Of a stretch of 51,690 nt of DNA, positions 34,989 through 45,255 are shown in pieces (the first letter of the stretch is position 1; each line of letters opens with the position of its first letter). A program made the position numbers and the translations under genes. The notes beneath the pieces are model-generated. The model worked only from the letters and a program-made list of their open reading frames with translations, made no database searches and was not told the DNA's origin. This DNA comes from Haloplasmataceae bacterium (GTDB taxonomy: Bacteria; Bacillota_I; Bacilli_A; Haloplasmatales; Haloplasmataceae): the NCBI GenBank assembly GCA_029240795.1, contig JARDZP010000013.1, positions 1-51,690 of the forward strand, in the 5' to 3' direction.

Positions 34989-35019
34989 AATAGTTATCCA
35001 CAGTGTGGATAACTATTTT
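34987..35019. terminator. Bidirectional terminator made of two opposed DnaA boxes
   Basis: Perfect 15-bp arms (34987-35001 and 35005-35019) around a three-base loop, with A- and T-runs outside, between the convergent DUF1893 and purA genes. The inner arms read TTATCCACA (34994-35002) and TGTGGATAA (35004-35012), each an exact DnaA-box consensus. Confidence 0.85.
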
Positions 35020-35022
35020 TTA

Positions 35023-36303
35023 TTATAAAATTTCTTTTAAAATCATAGTTTGTTCTCGATCTGGTCCTACAGAAATAATTACTACCGGAACTTTAGTTAT
35101 TTCTTCAATCTTACGTACATAGTTTTGTGCGTTTAAAGGTAAGTCTTCAAAATGTTTAACTTGAGTAATGTTTTCGGTCCAACCAGGCATTTCAATATAG
35201 ACTGGTTTGCATCTTTCAAATTCTTTAATCGTTGATGGAACAAAGTGAATAACTTCCCCATCTAATTCATACGCTACACATAATTTTAGAGTTTCGATAT
35301 TCGTTAAGACATCTAATAAGTTAATTGATAAACCAGTTAGACCACTAACTCGTCTAGTATGAGAAACAATAACACCATCAAACCAACCAACACGACGTGC
35401 TCTACCTGTTACAGTACCGTATTCTCTACCAACTTTTCTTATATAGTCACCTAATTCATTTTTAAGTTCTGTTGGTAAGGCACCTTCGCCTACACGAGTT
35501 GAATATGCTTTTACAACACCAACAACTTCATCTATTTTAGTAGGTCCAATTCCAGCGCCAACAGTTGCACCAGCAGCACTTGGGTTTGAAGAAGTTACAT
35601 AAGGATAAGTACCATGATCGATATCTAACATGACACCTTGTGCTCCTTCAAATAAGATTTTTTTGCCTTGTTGTAAAGCTTCATCAATTTCATATGAAGT
35701 ATCAGTCACAAAGGGTCTAATATAATCTGCATATTGATTGTATTTATTAAATACTTCTTCAAATGTATTTATGGGTTTATTATATTTACTTAATAACACA
35801 TTTTTTTCATCAATTTGATATTTTAGTTTTTCAGCAAATGTTTCTTTATCAATGAATTCACCCATTCGTATTCCAGTTCGAGCATATTTGTCTGTATAGG
35901 CAGGTCCAATTCCTTTTTTGGTAGTACCAACCTTTTGGTCTTGTCTTAATTCTTCTTGTAATGCATCTATTTCTAAATGATATGGAAGTATAACGTGTGC
36001 TCTATTAGAAATACGAATATGATTCGTGCTAACATTTCTGTCATTTAAGTATTTAATCTCTTCAATTAAAGATTCAGGATTAATAACCATTCCATTACCT
36101 AAAATAATTTTTTCAGCACGAAAAACACCTGATGGAATAAGTTTTAATTTAAATTGTTCATTATTAAACTCAATAGTATGACCTGCATTATTTCCGCCTT
36201 GATATCTTACTACATAATTAGCTTTTGAAGCTAAATAATCTGTAATTTTTCCTTTTCCTTCATCGCCCCATTGTGTACCAACTACAACTGCTGTTTGTGC
36301 CAT
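35023..36303 (-). CDS. purA: Adenylosuccinate synthetase
   Basis: Joins IMP and aspartate with GTP to make adenylosuccinate, the substrate of PurB encoded at 25-26.5 kb. The 426-residue protein has the GTP-binding start GTQWGDEGKGK with the catalytic Asp, NNAGHTI, KGIGPAYTDK, and the late GRARRVGWFD. The true start is ATG 36303 (MAQTAVVVG) with GGAGG upstream. It is the last gene of a minus-strand group and stops at the bidirectional terminator. Confidence 0.96.
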   Translation of the reverse strand: MAQTAVVVGTQWGDEGKGKITDYLASKANYVVRYQGGNNAGHTIEFNNEQFKLKLIPSGVFRAEKIILGNGMVINPESLIEEIKYLNDRNVSTNHIRISNRAHVILPYHLEIDALQEELRQDQKVGTTKKGIGPAYTDKYARTGIRMGEFIDKETFAEKLKYQIDEKNVLLSKYNKPINTFEEVFNKYNQYADYIRPFVTDTSYEIDEALQQGKKILFEGAQGVMLDIDHGTYPYVTSSNPSAAGATVGAGIGPTKIDEVVGVVKAYSTRVGEGALPTELKNELGDYIRKVGREYGTVTGRARRVGWFDGVIVSHTRRVSGLTGLSINLLDVLTNIETLKLCVAYELDGEVIHFVPSTIKEFERCKPVYIEMPGWTENITQVKHFEDLPLNAQNYVRKIEEITKVPVVIISVGPDREQTMILKEIL

Positions 36304-36317
36304 TTTATCCTCCACTT

Positions 36318-36776
36318 TTATAAATTATTATTTTCAATACGTTTTTTCCCTGCTTCTGTTTCTGCACTTTTTCTAACCATTGTTTTAATATTTGAAACGT
36401 GACGAAAACGTAATGCTGAAAAGTCATCATCAATAGCAACTTGTCTAACTGGTTCAAAATTAAATTCTGCTAATAAACTTGCTACTTTATCACGATCACA
36501 ATCTGAACCTTTATATTTTTTCGAAGTTTTCTTTGGATAGCATAGCCATAATAGACCATCGTCATCCAGATAATCAATCACTTTAGATGCACTCTCTTTA
36601 ATTTCGTAATTACTTATACCAAATACCTGAATAAATTGATATTTATTCTTTTGAATATTTGCATCTAATGATATATTATCATTTAAAAATATTTCTAAGT
36701 ATTCTTTTGGAGCATTCAATATTAATCTAAAATCAGTTAAATTTTTTAAATTCAATTTCTTTAAAATTTCATTCAT
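36318..36776 (-). CDS. DUF3052-like hypothetical protein
   Basis: A 152-residue soluble protein. LRLILNAPKEY-like start (FRLILNAPKEYLEIF), a central KVIDYLDDDGLLWLCYPKK that looks like an alpha/beta fold strand, and the C-terminal VRQVAIDDDFSALRFRHVSNI resemble DUF3052 proteins, whose role is not known. It lies 5 bases after an FAD oxidoreductase gene and 15 before purA. There is no strong ribosome-binding site, so coupling to the upstream gene is likely. Family assignment is from pattern memory only. Confidence 0.55.
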   Translation of the reverse strand: MNEILKKLNLKNLTDFRLILNAPKEYLEIFLNDNISLDANIQKNKYQFIQVFGISNYEIKESASKVIDYLDDDGLLWLCYPKKTSKKYKGSDCDRDKVASLLAEFNFEPVRQVAIDDDFSALRFRHVSNIKTMVRKSAETEAGKKRIENNNL

Positions 36777-36781
36777 ACAAA

Positions 36782-38191
36782 TTAGCTTTTTTCTATAATA
36801 CTTCTAGCTACCCATACACCATTAGCACCTGCTTGGGCTAATCCACGCGTTATACCCGCACCATCTCCACCAACATATAAACAAGAAATTGGTGTTTCAA
36901 AATATTCATTTACTTTAGGGCGAGCTGAATAAAATTTTGATTCTACACCATAAAATAATGTATGTTCGGATGCTATACCTGGAGTAATATGATTTAACGC
37001 CTCAGTCATCTCAATAAGTGATTTCATTGTATTATAAGGAAGAACTAAGCCTAAATCGCCTGGTATTGCTTCTTCTAATGTAGGAGTAACAAAGCCTTCT
37101 TTTAATCGTTTTTCAGTTGTTCTTCTCCCTCTTAGTATATCACCATATTTTTGAACAATGATTGTACCATTTGATAACATATTAGCTAATTTAGAAACCT
37201 CATGGGCATATTCATTAGGTTTATCAAAAGGATCTTCAAACGTATGAGAAACTAATAAAGCAAAATTAGTATTTTTACTACCTAAATTAGGGTCTCTATA
37301 AGCGTGTCCGTTAGCTAACATTGTGCCTGAATGATTTTCTATAACAACGTGTCCCGAAGGATTTGAACAAAAAGTTCTAACACTTGTTCCCACACTTGTT
37401 CTAAAAATGAATTTTCCTTCATACAAGTGTTTATTTATTTCTTCCATAATGATATCATTTGTTTCCACACGTACACCGATATCAACTTGATTATTTGTCA
37501 TATTAATTTTATATTTATTCATTAATTTAGTAAGCCATACAGAACCATCACGACCAGGCACAAGTACGACAAATTTACTATCTAATTCTTTACCATCTTT
37601 TAATTTAATACCTTTGACTTTTTTATCTTCAATAATTATATCCGCTACTTCAGTTTTAAACATATATTCAATTTTATCTTTCATTTCTTCAAAGATATTT
37701 TTCATAATTTCTAAATTTTGTTCAGTACCTAAGTGTCTTACTTTAGCTCTTAATAATTTAAGACCTACTGCATATCCATGTTTTTCAATTTCACGAACTT
37801 CATCAGTATATGGATCGGTAATTTCTTTTGTTGCACCGTGTTTTAAGTTAATAGCATCAACATATTCGATCAACTCTTCTACCTTTGAATTTGATAAATA
37901 ATCTGTCATCCATCCACCAAATTCACTTGTGATATTAAATTTACCATCTGAATATGCGCCTGATCCACCAAATCCATTTGTGATAGAACAAGCTGGATAG
38001 CAACCAGAATATCCTTCACGATTTAATGGACATTTATCGATTTTCTTTTCTAAAATCGGACATCTTCTGCGATAAATATCATGACCTTTATCAATTAAAA
38101 GTACCTTTAGCTCTGGTTTTTTTAACATTAACTCATAGCAAGTAAAAATACCTGCTGGACCAGCGCCAACTACGATTACATCATATGTCAC
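36782..38191 (-). CDS. FAD-dependent oxidoreductase, COG2509 type
   Basis: A 469-residue flavoprotein with an N-terminal FAD-binding fold (YDVIVVGAGPAGIFTCYE), a Cys-containing segment DIYRRRCPILEKKIDKCP and CYPACSITNGFGGSGAYSDGKFN typical of the uncharacterised COG2509 dehydrogenases, and the C-terminal GGDGAGITRGLAQAGANG. The substrate is unknown. I place the start at GTG 38191 because AGGAG lies seven bases upstream and the protein then begins at the flavin fold; an ATG ten codons earlier would put the SD inside the gene. The role of the clustered Cys residues is not clear. Confidence 0.85.
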   Translation of the reverse strand: MTYDVIVVGAGPAGIFTCYELMLKKPELKVLLIDKGHDIYRRRCPILEKKIDKCPLNREGYSGCYPACSITNGFGGSGAYSDGKFNITSEFGGWMTDYLSNSKVEELIEYVDAINLKHGATKEITDPYTDEVREIEKHGYAVGLKLLRAKVRHLGTEQNLEIMKNIFEEMKDKIEYMFKTEVADIIIEDKKVKGIKLKDGKELDSKFVVLVPGRDGSVWLTKLMNKYKINMTNNQVDIGVRVETNDIIMEEINKHLYEGKFIFRTSVGTSVRTFCSNPSGHVVIENHSGTMLANGHAYRDPNLGSKNTNFALLVSHTFEDPFDKPNEYAHEVSKLANMLSNGTIIVQKYGDILRGRRTTEKRLKEGFVTPTLEEAIPGDLGLVLPYNTMKSLIEMTEALNHITPGIASEHTLFYGVESKFYSARPKVNEYFETPISCLYVGGDGAGITRGLAQAGANGVWVARSIIEKS

Positions 38192-38223
38192 ATTACCACT
38201 CCTTTTTATTATACAATACAAAA

Positions 38224-38240
38224 TGCACCTCGTGGGTGCA
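38224..38240 (-). terminator. Short hairpin before the FAD oxidoreductase gene
   Basis: TGCACC/GGTGCA stem with five-base loop and TTTT on the minus strand, 150 bases after the ZIP-transporter stop. It probably ends that transcript. Confidence 0.55.
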
Positions 38241-38390
38241 CTAATTGAATAAGTCTTTAAGGCATTATTAAGTTATATAAACTAAAATAATACTTCATTC
38301 TTTACCTCATTTTGTATTGTTAACATTATTATTATATATTATATGACATTTTTTTTAAAGTATTTTATTAAAATAAATAAAAATTATGTA

Positions 38391-39200
38391 TTAACCTAAA
38401 GCAACATCAAGTGTCATCATTACCGCAAATCCAAGTATTGCTCCAATTGTTGCTATTTTCGCTTCCTTATTAGATTTTGATTCAGGTATTAGTTCTTCCA
38501 CAACAACATAAATCATTGCTCCAGCTGCAAATGCTAGGGCATATGGTAAAATACTTCTCATTGTAATAACTAATAATGCACCAAATATTCCTGATATCGG
38601 TTCAACAACTCCTGATAATTGACCATAAAAAAAACTTTTTTTTCGTGTCATTCCATCTCTTCTAAGTGGAATACTTACTGCAGCACCTTCAGGAAAATTT
38701 TGTAAACCAATTCCAATAGCTAGAGCAACGGCCCCATATAGAGTCGATCCTTCTAAACCTAACTTAGCCGCACCAAAGGCAACACCAACTGCCAAACCTT
38801 CTGGTATATTATGAAGGGTAATAGCAAGTACGAGTAAAATACTCCTATGCCATCCTGTTTTAATTCCTTCTGTGTGTTGAATATCTAAATCAGCATGTTG
38901 ATGTGGTAAAAATATATCTATCACTAATAAGAAGCCTGCACCTATTAGAAAACCTAATAACGGTGGTACCCATGATACACTTCCATTTTCTTCAGCAATG
39001 CTAATTGCTGGTGCTAATAAAGACCAAAATGAAGCTGCAATCATGACACCTGCTCCAAAACCTAACATCATATCTAATGCTTCTTTTTTAACTACCTTAA
39101 ATAAAAATACCAATGAAGCACCTATTGCTGTTACAAAGTAAGTAAACAATGTGCCTAATAGAGCTAATGTTGTTGCATCAAATCTTTCTAACCAATTCAA
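38391..39200 (-). CDS. ZIP-family divalent metal transporter (ZupT-like)
   Basis: A 269-residue membrane protein with eight helices. The metal path motifs are HNIPEGLAVGVAFG in helix 4 and NFPEGAAVSIPLR in helix 5, with a His-containing loop HQHADLDIQH between helices 3 and 4. It takes up zinc and possibly iron or manganese into the cytoplasm. The start is TTG at 39200 with GGGGTG upstream; no ATG fits. It has a terminator on each side, so it is a single-gene transcript. No Zur/Fur-type box was recognised. Confidence 0.92.
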   Translation of the reverse strand: MNWLERFDATTLALLGTLFTYFVTAIGASLVFLFKVVKKEALDMMLGFGAGVMIAASFWSLLAPAISIAEENGSVSWVPPLLGFLIGAGFLLVIDIFLPHQHADLDIQHTEGIKTGWHRSILLVLAITLHNIPEGLAVGVAFGAAKLGLEGSTLYGAVALAIGIGLQNFPEGAAVSIPLRRDGMTRKKSFFYGQLSGVVEPISGIFGALLVITMRSILPYALAFAAGAMIYVVVEELIPESKSNKEAKIATIGAILGFAVMMTLDVALG

Positions 39201-39262
39201 TAAATATCACCCCAATTCCCTATAATATTTTATTAGAGAAAGGTGAATTGTGCTAATAAAAA

Positions 39263-39293
39263 AAACAAGTTAGGTTAATCATCTAACTTGTTT
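39263..39293. terminator. Terminator of fba
   Basis: AAACAAGTTAG/CTAACTTGTTT stem with a nine-base loop; T8 on the minus strand and T5 on the plus strand. It starts seven bases after the fba stop. Confidence 0.88.
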
Positions 39294-39299
39294 TTAATT

Positions 39300-40166
39300 T
39301 TATAATAAATCTGATGCTTTACTAGCACAGCCAAATTCTTCAATTTTGCCTTTAACTGTTTCTACGATAGCCTTTGCCCCTGGACCAATTACTTTACGTG
39401 GGTCGTATACTTTCGCATCACTTGCTAAAAGTTCACGAACAGCTTTTGTAAAAGCTTGTTGACTTTCTGTATTAACATTAATTTTACAAGTACCACAATC
39501 AATTGCTTTTTTGATTTGTACTGTAGGAATACCAGTACCACCGTGTAATACAAGTGGGGTATTAGTAGCTTCTTTAATTTCCATCATTTCTTTAAATCCT
39601 AATTTAGGTTCCCCTAAATATGGACCATGTACTGATCCTAAAGCTGGAGCTAAGCAATCAATACCAGTTTCTTTAATTAAGCGTACACATTCATCTTTAT
39701 CTGCGTATTTAATTCCACCGATAACTCCGTCTTCTTCTCCACCAACGGTTCCAATTTCTGCTTCAACAGAAACGCCGCGAGAATGAGCGTACTCAACAAC
39801 TTTACGAGTATTTTCAATATTTAAGTCAATCGGATCATGAGAACCATCAAACATAACTGAAGTAAATCCAGCATCAATTGCTTTTACACAATTTTCATAT
39901 GTAGATCCATGATCTAAATGAATAGCAACAGGAACAGATATTTTTAAATCTTCCATTAACCCTTGAACCATTTTAACTACAGTTTTATAGCCACCCATGT
40001 ATTTAGCTGCACCTTCTGATACACCTAAAATTACAGGTGATTTTTTTTCTTCTGCTGCTTTTAAAATAGAAATTGTCCATTCTAAGTTATTAATATTAAA
40101 TTGTCCAACAGCATATTTTCCTGTTTTTGCTTTTTGTAACATAATTGACATATTAACTAATGGCAT
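39300..40166 (-). CDS. fba: Class II fructose-bisphosphate aldolase
   Basis: Zinc-dependent cleavage of fructose 1,6-bisphosphate in glycolysis. The 288-residue protein has the metal-site [11 protein letters not shown] (His of HLDHG), [17 protein letters not shown] and the third metal His in [14 protein letters not shown] lies before ATG. Together with pyrG and rpoE upstream it keeps the Bacillus order. A perfect palindrome sits over its -35 region, suggesting specific transcriptional control. Confidence 0.96.
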   Translation of the reverse strand: MPLVNMSIMLQKAKTGKYAVGQFNINNLEWTISILKAAEEKKSPVILGVSEGAAKYMGGYKTVVKMVQGLMEDLKISVPVAIHLDHGSTYENCVKAIDAGFTSVMFDGSHDPIDLNIENTRKVVEYAHSRGVSVEAEIGTVGGEEDGVIGGIKYADKDECVRLIKETGIDCLAPALGSVHGPYLGEPKLGFKEMMEIKEATNTPLVLHGGTGIPTVQIKKAIDCGTCKINVNTESQQAFTKAVRELLASDAKVYDPRKVIGPGAKAIVETVKGKIEEFGCASKASDLL

Positions 40167-40194
40167 TTATGACTACCTCCTAAATTATTTCATT

Positions 40195-40231
40195 ATTATA
40201 ATATCACTAATTTATGGAATATTCCATAAAT
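40195..40231 (-). promoter_or_regulatory. fba promoter with 22-base palindromic operator candidate
   Basis: TATAAT on the minus strand (40195-40200). The -35 position falls inside a perfect palindrome ATTTATGGAATATTCCATAAAT (40210-40231, written here as two arms ATTTATGGAAT and ATTCCATAAAT). No good -35 is visible, so an activator or repressor may bind. It is also 10 bases past the pyrG stop. Confidence 0.6.
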
Positions 40232-40240
40232 ATAGAAATG

Positions 40241-41851
40241 TTAGCGCTTTTCTGATTTAAATTTAACTGCTGCACCAACAAAATCTTTAAACAATGGTTG
40301 AGGACGTGTCGGACGTGAGATAAACTCAGGATGAAATTGAACGCCAACAAACCAAGGATGATTAGGTAATTCAATTATTTCAGCTAATCCAGTTTGAGGA
40401 TTGGTTCCAGAAAAAACAAGTCCGTTTTCCTCTAAAATAGTTTTATATTTATTGTTAAATTCATAACGATGACGATGTCTTTCTTTTATATTTTCAATTT
40501 GGTAAGCAGTGAATGCTTTCGTACCTTTTTTAACAACACAATCGTATTCACCAAGTCTTAGTGTTCCTCCATAATTTATTCCACTATATTGATCAGGTAA
40601 ATAATCAATAATTGGATATGGAGTACTTTCGTCCATTTCAGTTGAATTAGCATTTTTTAATCCTGCAACATTTCTTGCAAATTCAATTGTAGCTAGCTGC
40701 ATTCCTAAGCATAACCCAAAATAGGGAATATTATTCTCACGAGCATATTGAATTGCACATATTTTGCCTTCTACAGCTCGAGGACCAAATCCTCCAGGTA
40801 CTAATATTCCATCAACACCTTGTAGATTTTCTATTAAGTTATCTTTACATAACTCTTCAGCATCAATCCATTTTACCTTTACTTTAGAATTATGAGAAAA
40901 ACCTGCATGCTTTAAAGCTTCACTCACTGATAGATAAGCATCATGAAGTTGAACATACTTACCAACTAATCCGATTTCAACTTCATCTTTAAGATTTTTA
41001 ACTGTATGAATCAATTCTTGCCATTCTTTAAGGTCGGCTTCTTTTGTTTCTAATTCTAAATGCTCACAAACAAATTTATCTAAACCTTGTCTATGTAAGT
41101 CCATCACAACTTGATATAGAACTTCAACATCACGTGATTCAACAACAGCTTCTTTTTTGACATCACAGAATAATGCTATTTTTTCCTTTACTTCATCTTC
41201 TATAGGTATTTCAGTACGTAATACAATTACATCGGGTTGAATACCAAGTGAACGTAATTCTTTTACACTATGTTGTGTAGGCTTTGTTTTTATTTCTCCA
41301 GCAGCTTTTAAATAAGGGACTAAAGTATTATGGATAAAACAAGTGTTATGTAGTCCTACATCTCTTCTAACTTGTCTAACTGCTTCTAAAAAAGGTAATG
41401 ATTCAATATCTCCGACAGTTCCACCTATTTCAGTTATAATTACATCTGCGCCACTTTCATTTGCAGCAGCAAATACTTTTGCCTTTATTTCATTTGTAAT
41501 ATGCGGTATAACCTGAACTGTTCTACCTAAGTATTCACCTTTACGTTCTTTGCTAATAACTGATTGATAAATTTTACCAGTTGTTATGTTGGCATTTTTA
41601 GTTAAATTTTCATCAATAAATCTTTCATAATGACCTAGGTCTAAATCTGTTTCTCCACCATCTATTGTTACAAAGACTTCTCCATGTTGATATGGGCTCA
41701 TTGTTCCAGGATCCACATTAATGTAAGGATCAAATTTTTGCATAAATATTTTTAATCCTCTACTTTTTAGTAATCTTCCTAATGATGATGCGGTAATACC
41801 TTTACCTAAAGATGAAACAACTCCACCTGTTACAAAAATATATTTTGCCAT
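40241..41851 (-). CDS. pyrG: CTP synthase
   Basis: Amidates UTP to CTP using glutamine. The 536-residue protein has an N-terminal synthetase domain ([37 protein letters not shown]) and a C-terminal class I amidotransferase domain with GLCLGMQ (nucleophile Cys) and the FHPEF His/Glu pair. Start at ATG 41851 (MAKYIF). The leader can fold so that the weak ribosome-binding AGG is paired, hinting at translational control. In Bacillus pyrG follows rpoE, as here. Confidence 0.96.
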   Translation of the reverse strand: MAKYIFVTGGVVSSLGKGITASSLGRLLKSRGLKIFMQKFDPYINVDPGTMSPYQHGEVFVTIDGGETDLDLGHYERFIDENLTKNANITTGKIYQSVISKERKGEYLGRTVQVIPHITNEIKAKVFAAANESGADVIITEIGGTVGDIESLPFLEAVRQVRRDVGLHNTCFIHNTLVPYLKAAGEIKTKPTQHSVKELRSLGIQPDVIVLRTEIPIEDEVKEKIALFCDVKKEAVVESRDVEVLYQVVMDLHRQGLDKFVCEHLELETKEADLKEWQELIHTVKNLKDEVEIGLVGKYVQLHDAYLSVSEALKHAGFSHNSKVKVKWIDAEELCKDNLIENLQGVDGILVPGGFGPRAVEGKICAIQYARENNIPYFGLCLGMQLATIEFARNVAGLKNANSTEMDESTPYPIIDYLPDQYSGINYGGTLRLGEYDCVVKKGTKAFTAYQIENIKERHRHRYEFNNKYKTILEENGLVFSGTNPQTGLAEIIELPNHPWFVGVQFHPEFISRPTRPQPLFKDFVGAAVKFKSEKR

Positions 41852-41856
41852 GTTAA

Positions 41857-41880
41857 CCTGATTATGACACAATAACCAGG
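41857..41880 (-). promoter_or_regulatory. Hairpin covering the pyrG ribosome-binding site
   Basis: On the minus strand CCTGGTTAT, a six-base loop and ATAATCAGG pair with one mismatch; the last AGG is the only SD-like sequence, eight to five bases before ATG. This is a possible switch for translation. Confidence 0.45.
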
Positions 41881-41993
41881 GTTTCACCTACCTTTCTTAC
41901 AATAATTTCTAACAAGTTCGTCCTTTTTTTAATAACCATATAAAATAAAGCAAAGCACTATATTTATATATTCTGATAAAATCAAAAAAAAAT

Positions 41994-42012
41994 GCTCTCC
42001 TTTTAGGAGAGC
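41994..42012 (-). terminator. Terminator of rpoE
   Basis: GCTCTCC/GGAGAGC stem, five-base loop, T9 on the minus strand, between rpoE and pyrG. Confidence 0.9.
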
Positions 42013-42079
42013 AATAAATTTTTTTTGAGTGCCCTTATATATATTATCAAATTTAATCTTATTATTCAATCATTTTTTA

Positions 42080-42475
42080 TTAAATCTCATCATGACCATC
42101 GTCATATTCTTCTTCGTAGTCTTCTTCTACATCATCTTCATCTAATTCGTCTTCTTCTACACCTTCTTCTTCTAGATCTATATCTTCAACTTCACTTACT
42201 TCATCATCTTCGTCAAACACGAATTGATAATCTGCTACTTCAAATTTTTGTCGGTTTTTTAAATCCCACTTATCTCCACCAACATTAATAAATTTACCAC
42301 TTAAAGTTAAATCTGCATAAAATCTAGCAAGTCTTGAATTTAACTCTGCTTCTGATAACCCCATAAGTTCACTTACTTCTTGTGCAATTTTTCTAAATGG
42401 TTGAGGTGTTTTTTTTCTAAGCATTAAATTTTCTGCAACCTCAATCATTGACAAGTTTGAGTAATTTAAAGTCAT
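42080..42475 (-). CDS. rpoE: RNA polymerase delta subunit
   Basis: A 131-residue accessory subunit of Gram-positive RNA polymerase that promotes recycling and promoter selectivity. Residues 1-85 form the HARE-HTH domain (SMIEVAENLML, PFRKIAQEVSELMGLSEAEL, DLTLSGKFINVGGDKWDL); residues 90-131 are almost all Asp/Glu, the disordered acidic tail. GGAGGAA precedes ATG. It sits between argS and pyrG as in Bacillus and has its own terminator. Presence of delta points to Bacilli or a close relative. Confidence 0.93.
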   Translation of the reverse strand: MTLNYSNLSMIEVAENLMLRKKTPQPFRKIAQEVSELMGLSEAELNSRLARFYADLTLSGKFINVGGDKWDLKNRQKFEVADYQFVFDEDDEVSEVEDIDLEEEGVEEDELDEDDVEEDYEEEYDDGHDEI

Positions 42476-42495
42476 AATAATTCCTCCTATTATAT

Positions 42496-44157
42496 TTACA
42501 TCTTATCTGGTGCACTTACACCAATTAATTCTAGAGCATTTTTTAACGTAATTTGTGTCGCTTTAACGAGCGCTAAAAGTTGGCTTGTTTTTTCTATGTT
42601 CTCCTCATTAATAACTTTTTCTGCATTATAAAAGCTATGAAAAACTGAAGCTAGTTCATATATATAATGTGTTATACGATGCGGAGCTCTTTTATTAGCA
42701 GCTTCAACAATAAACTTTGGAAATTCAGATAATTTTTTTAACAAATCATATGCTTTATCAGAATTAACTTCTAGATATTGTTCAGATACTTTATAATTTA
42801 AGTTTTTCTCTTCTGCTTGGCGAAAGATACTACTAATTCTTGCATGAGCATATTGGGCGTAATAAACTGGATTATCATTTGATTGACTTGTTGCTAAATC
42901 AATATCAAAATCCATTTGAGAATCAGGACTACGCATTGCAAAGAAATATCTAACTGCATCAATTCCAACTTCTTCTATTAAATCTCTAATCGTTAATGCT
43001 TTACCTGAACGTTTTGACATTTTGTATTCTTCACCATTTTTAATTAATCTAACCATTTGAATAATGAGTGCTTCTAACTTATCATTTTCTCCAGTTAAGC
43101 ATTCAATAGAGGCTTTTAATCTAGGTATATATCCATGATGGTCAGCACCTAAAATGTTAATTAATTTATCATATCCTCTTTCTAACTTATCAATATGATA
43201 TGCTATATCAGGTGTTAAATATGTTAATGATTTATCACTTTTTCTTAAAACACGATCTTTATCATCCCCAAAGGCTGTTGATTTAAACCAAGTTGCACCT
43301 TCGAATTCATAAATATAACCTTTTTCAGCTAATTTTTCAATCGCTTTAATAACTCTATTATCATCATATAGTTTTTGTTCACTAGACCAAATATCAAATT
43401 CTACTCTAAAGTTGCTTAAATCTTTTTTAATCTTTTCAAGTTCATATTCTTTAGCATATTTACGAAATAAATCATATCTTTCTTTTGAATCTTCTTTGTA
43501 CATGTCACCATATTTTTCAAATAACGATTTGGCAATATCAATAATGTCTGTACCATGATAACCATTCTCTGGCACTGGAGTATCTATTCCAAGTTGTTGT
43601 TCATATCTCGCTATAGTTGATAATGCTAAATTATGAATTTGATTACCAGCGTCATTTACGTAATATTCACGTGTTACTACAAAACCTGCAACTGTTAATA
43701 TTCTACACAAAGAATCACCAATTGCAGCTCCCCGTGCATGCCCTAAATGAAGGTCTCCAGTTGGATTAGCTGATACAAATTCAACATTAATTTTTATTGG
43801 ATTATCTTGATTATTTTTCCCATAATTTTCATTAGCATTTATAATTTCTGAAATAACTGTTGTTAAATAATTATTATCCATGTAAAAATTTATAAACCCA
43901 GGTCCTGCAATATCAATTTTAGAAACATAATATTTATCTTTATTAAATCGATCAACAATTTCATTTGCGATTAATTTTGGTTGTTTTTTTGCAATCTTTG
44001 TTAACAACATAGCTAAATTAGTAGAGTAATCACCATTTACTTTTTCTTTAGGTTCTTCTAACAAAATATTTAAATTTTCTGCATTATAGCCTAAATTAAA
44101 AACTATTTCTTTTAAATGATCTTTTATATCCTGTTGTAAACTAATTACCTTATTCAT
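42496..44157 (-). CDS. argS: Arginyl-tRNA synthetase
   Basis: Class I synthetase of 553 residues with the N-terminal additional domain (1-110), the HIGH motif as HLGHARG near 137, the KMSKS motif as [10 protein letters not shown] near 375, and a C-terminal DALR anticodon-binding domain. AAGGAG precedes ATG. It overlaps the upstream DUF1934 gene by 8 bases and lies 20 bases before rpoE, so the three are probably one transcript. Confidence 0.96.
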   Translation of the reverse strand: MNKVISLQQDIKDHLKEIVFNLGYNAENLNILLEEPKEKVNGDYSTNLAMLLTKIAKKQPKLIANEIVDRFNKDKYYVSKIDIAGPGFINFYMDNNYLTTVISEIINANENYGKNNQDNPIKINVEFVSANPTGDLHLGHARGAAIGDSLCRILTVAGFVVTREYYVNDAGNQIHNLALSTIARYEQQLGIDTPVPENGYHGTDIIDIAKSLFEKYGDMYKEDSKERYDLFRKYAKEYELEKIKKDLSNFRVEFDIWSSEQKLYDDNRVIKAIEKLAEKGYIYEFEGATWFKSTAFGDDKDRVLRKSDKSLTYLTPDIAYHIDKLERGYDKLINILGADHHGYIPRLKASIECLTGENDKLEALIIQMVRLIKNGEEYKMSKRSGKALTIRDLIEEVGIDAVRYFFAMRSPDSQMDFDIDLATSQSNDNPVYYAQYAHARISSIFRQAEEKNLNYKVSEQYLEVNSDKAYDLLKKLSEFPKFIVEAANKRAPHRITHYIYELASVFHSFYNAEKVINEENIEKTSQLLALVKATQITLKNALELIGVSAPDKM

Positions 44158-44569
44158 TACTTCTCACTCCTTTTATTTTTATTTCCAATATATAATTTCC
44201 TATTATTTCTTCTTCATTTATAATATTATAGTCTAAAACGATATTATTATTATTAAAATCATATTTATTTGTAAAAGTACTTAACTCTGAATTGATATAT
44301 TCATTTTTATAAATACCAATTGTCTTCTCATTAACTTTAAAACGTTGCTTCATATTAATAAAACCACTTCGATTAATTACTATTTCATTTTTGTCACAAA
44401 TTATGAGTAAGTCATTATCCTTATTTTCTTCATACAAGGGTTCTTTAAACATTAAAAAAGTTTTGTTATTTTTAATATAACGCTTACCAATATTATTAAA
44501 TTCTACTGTTTGCTTTATATCATTATTATTTATATTCATTTTAAAAAAGATGTCAACAGTTTCATGCAT
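44150..44569 (-). CDS. DUF1934-family (YwiB-like) beta-barrel protein
   Basis: About 139 residues of alternating strands: [40 protein letters not shown], then [16 protein letters not shown] and [21 protein letters not shown], as in DUF1934 calycin-like proteins. The function of the family is not known. The same gene lies next to argS in Bacillus (ywiB). I place the start at ATG 44569, with GGTG seven bases upstream; the in-frame ATG at 44581 is possible. It has very few Gly and many Asn/Ile residues, in line with the AT-rich genome. Confidence 0.8.
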   Translation of the reverse strand: MHETVDIFFKMNINNNDIKQTVEFNNIGKRYIKNNKTFLMFKEPLYEENKDNDLLIICDKNEIVINRSGFINMKQRFKVNEKTIGIYKNEYINSELSTFTNKYDFNNNNIVLDYNIINEEEIIGNYILEIKIKGVRSNE

Positions 44570-44835
44570 GTTATTCACCATTTCTTTTAATTAACTGCAT
44601 ATTCAATATATCAATTATATATATTTTAAAATTAAAATCAAGATTATACAAACAATTAATCAAATATTTATTTTCCATTTTAAGTAATAAGTCTATTATT
44701 GTCACTAATTTATTAATTATACTACAAATTTATTAACTATTTTCATAAAAAATACATGTAAAAAGTATATTATCATATTATTAATAATTATACAAGATAA
44801 AAGATATCTTTTTCTAATTTCCCTTTTCATTACAT

Positions 44836-44865
44836 AAAAAACCGCTTTAATATAAAGCGGTTTTT
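44836..44865. terminator. Bidirectional terminator in the gap before DUF951
   Basis: AAAAACCGCTTT/AAAGCGGTTTTT, 12 bp with a five-base loop. It stands at the end of the ABC-exporter remnant, and the gap from 44582 to 44835 shows nothing else. Confidence 0.85.
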
Positions 44866-44869
44866 ACTA

Positions 44870-45050
44870 TTCATAATAGCTTTTTTTTTAGTACTTCTTC
44901 ATGTTTACCACATTCTGAAATACCTGTTTCGTCTAAAAATAAAATTTCAACAACGAGTTAAATTGTTGATAGATAATGCGCAATAATTATACATGTACGA
45001 CCTTTTGTAAATTCTTCTCTCGCTTATATCATATAGTGCTGATGTAAACT
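44870..45050 (-). pseudogene. ABC exporter ATPase C-terminal remnant
   Basis: The minus strand reads TSALYDISE (D-loop region of DEATSALD), then, one frame away, REEFTKGRTCIIIAHYLSTI (switch-His IAHRLSTI), then ILFLDETGISECGKHEEVLKKK (the usual ILVLDxGxIVExGTHEELL end). Frame changes and stops break it; the Walker motifs and membrane part are gone. The terminator at 44836-44865 probably belonged to this gene. Confidence 0.8.
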
Positions 45051-45057
45051 AACTTAC

Positions 45058-45246
45058 CTATTCAGTAATTATTTTTTTAAGTTTTCTGTCAAACTCAGAT
45101 CTTGGCATTAAAATACTTCTTTCGCAGTTCAAACATTTAATCCTGATATCCGCACCCATACGAATTATTTGCCATTTATTTGCTCCACAAGGATGTTCTT
45201 TTCTCATCATAACAATATCATTCAATTTATATTCTTTTGAATCCAT
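45058..45246 (-). CDS. DUF951 family protein (YyzM-like)
   Basis: A 62-residue basic protein: YKLNDIVMMRKEHPCGANKW followed by IRMGADIRIKCLNCERSILMPRSEFDRKLKKI. Single and paired Cys residues could bind metal, and the layout is that of DUF951, small proteins found next to spo0J in many Firmicutes. Function not known; nucleic-acid binding is a guess from the basic strand-rich fold. AAGGAG precedes ATG and it follows spo0J by 9 bases. Confidence 0.88.
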   Translation of the reverse strand: MDSKEYKLNDIVMMRKEHPCGANKWQIIRMGADIRIKCLNCERSILMPRSEFDRKLKKIITE

Positions 45247-45255
45247 AAAATCTCC

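Noticed and set aside
42025-42288. His/Leu-rich open frame on the plus strand opposite rpoE
   Set aside because: It is the mirror of the acidic Asp/Glu tail of the delta subunit; no ribosome-binding site and low-complexity composition.
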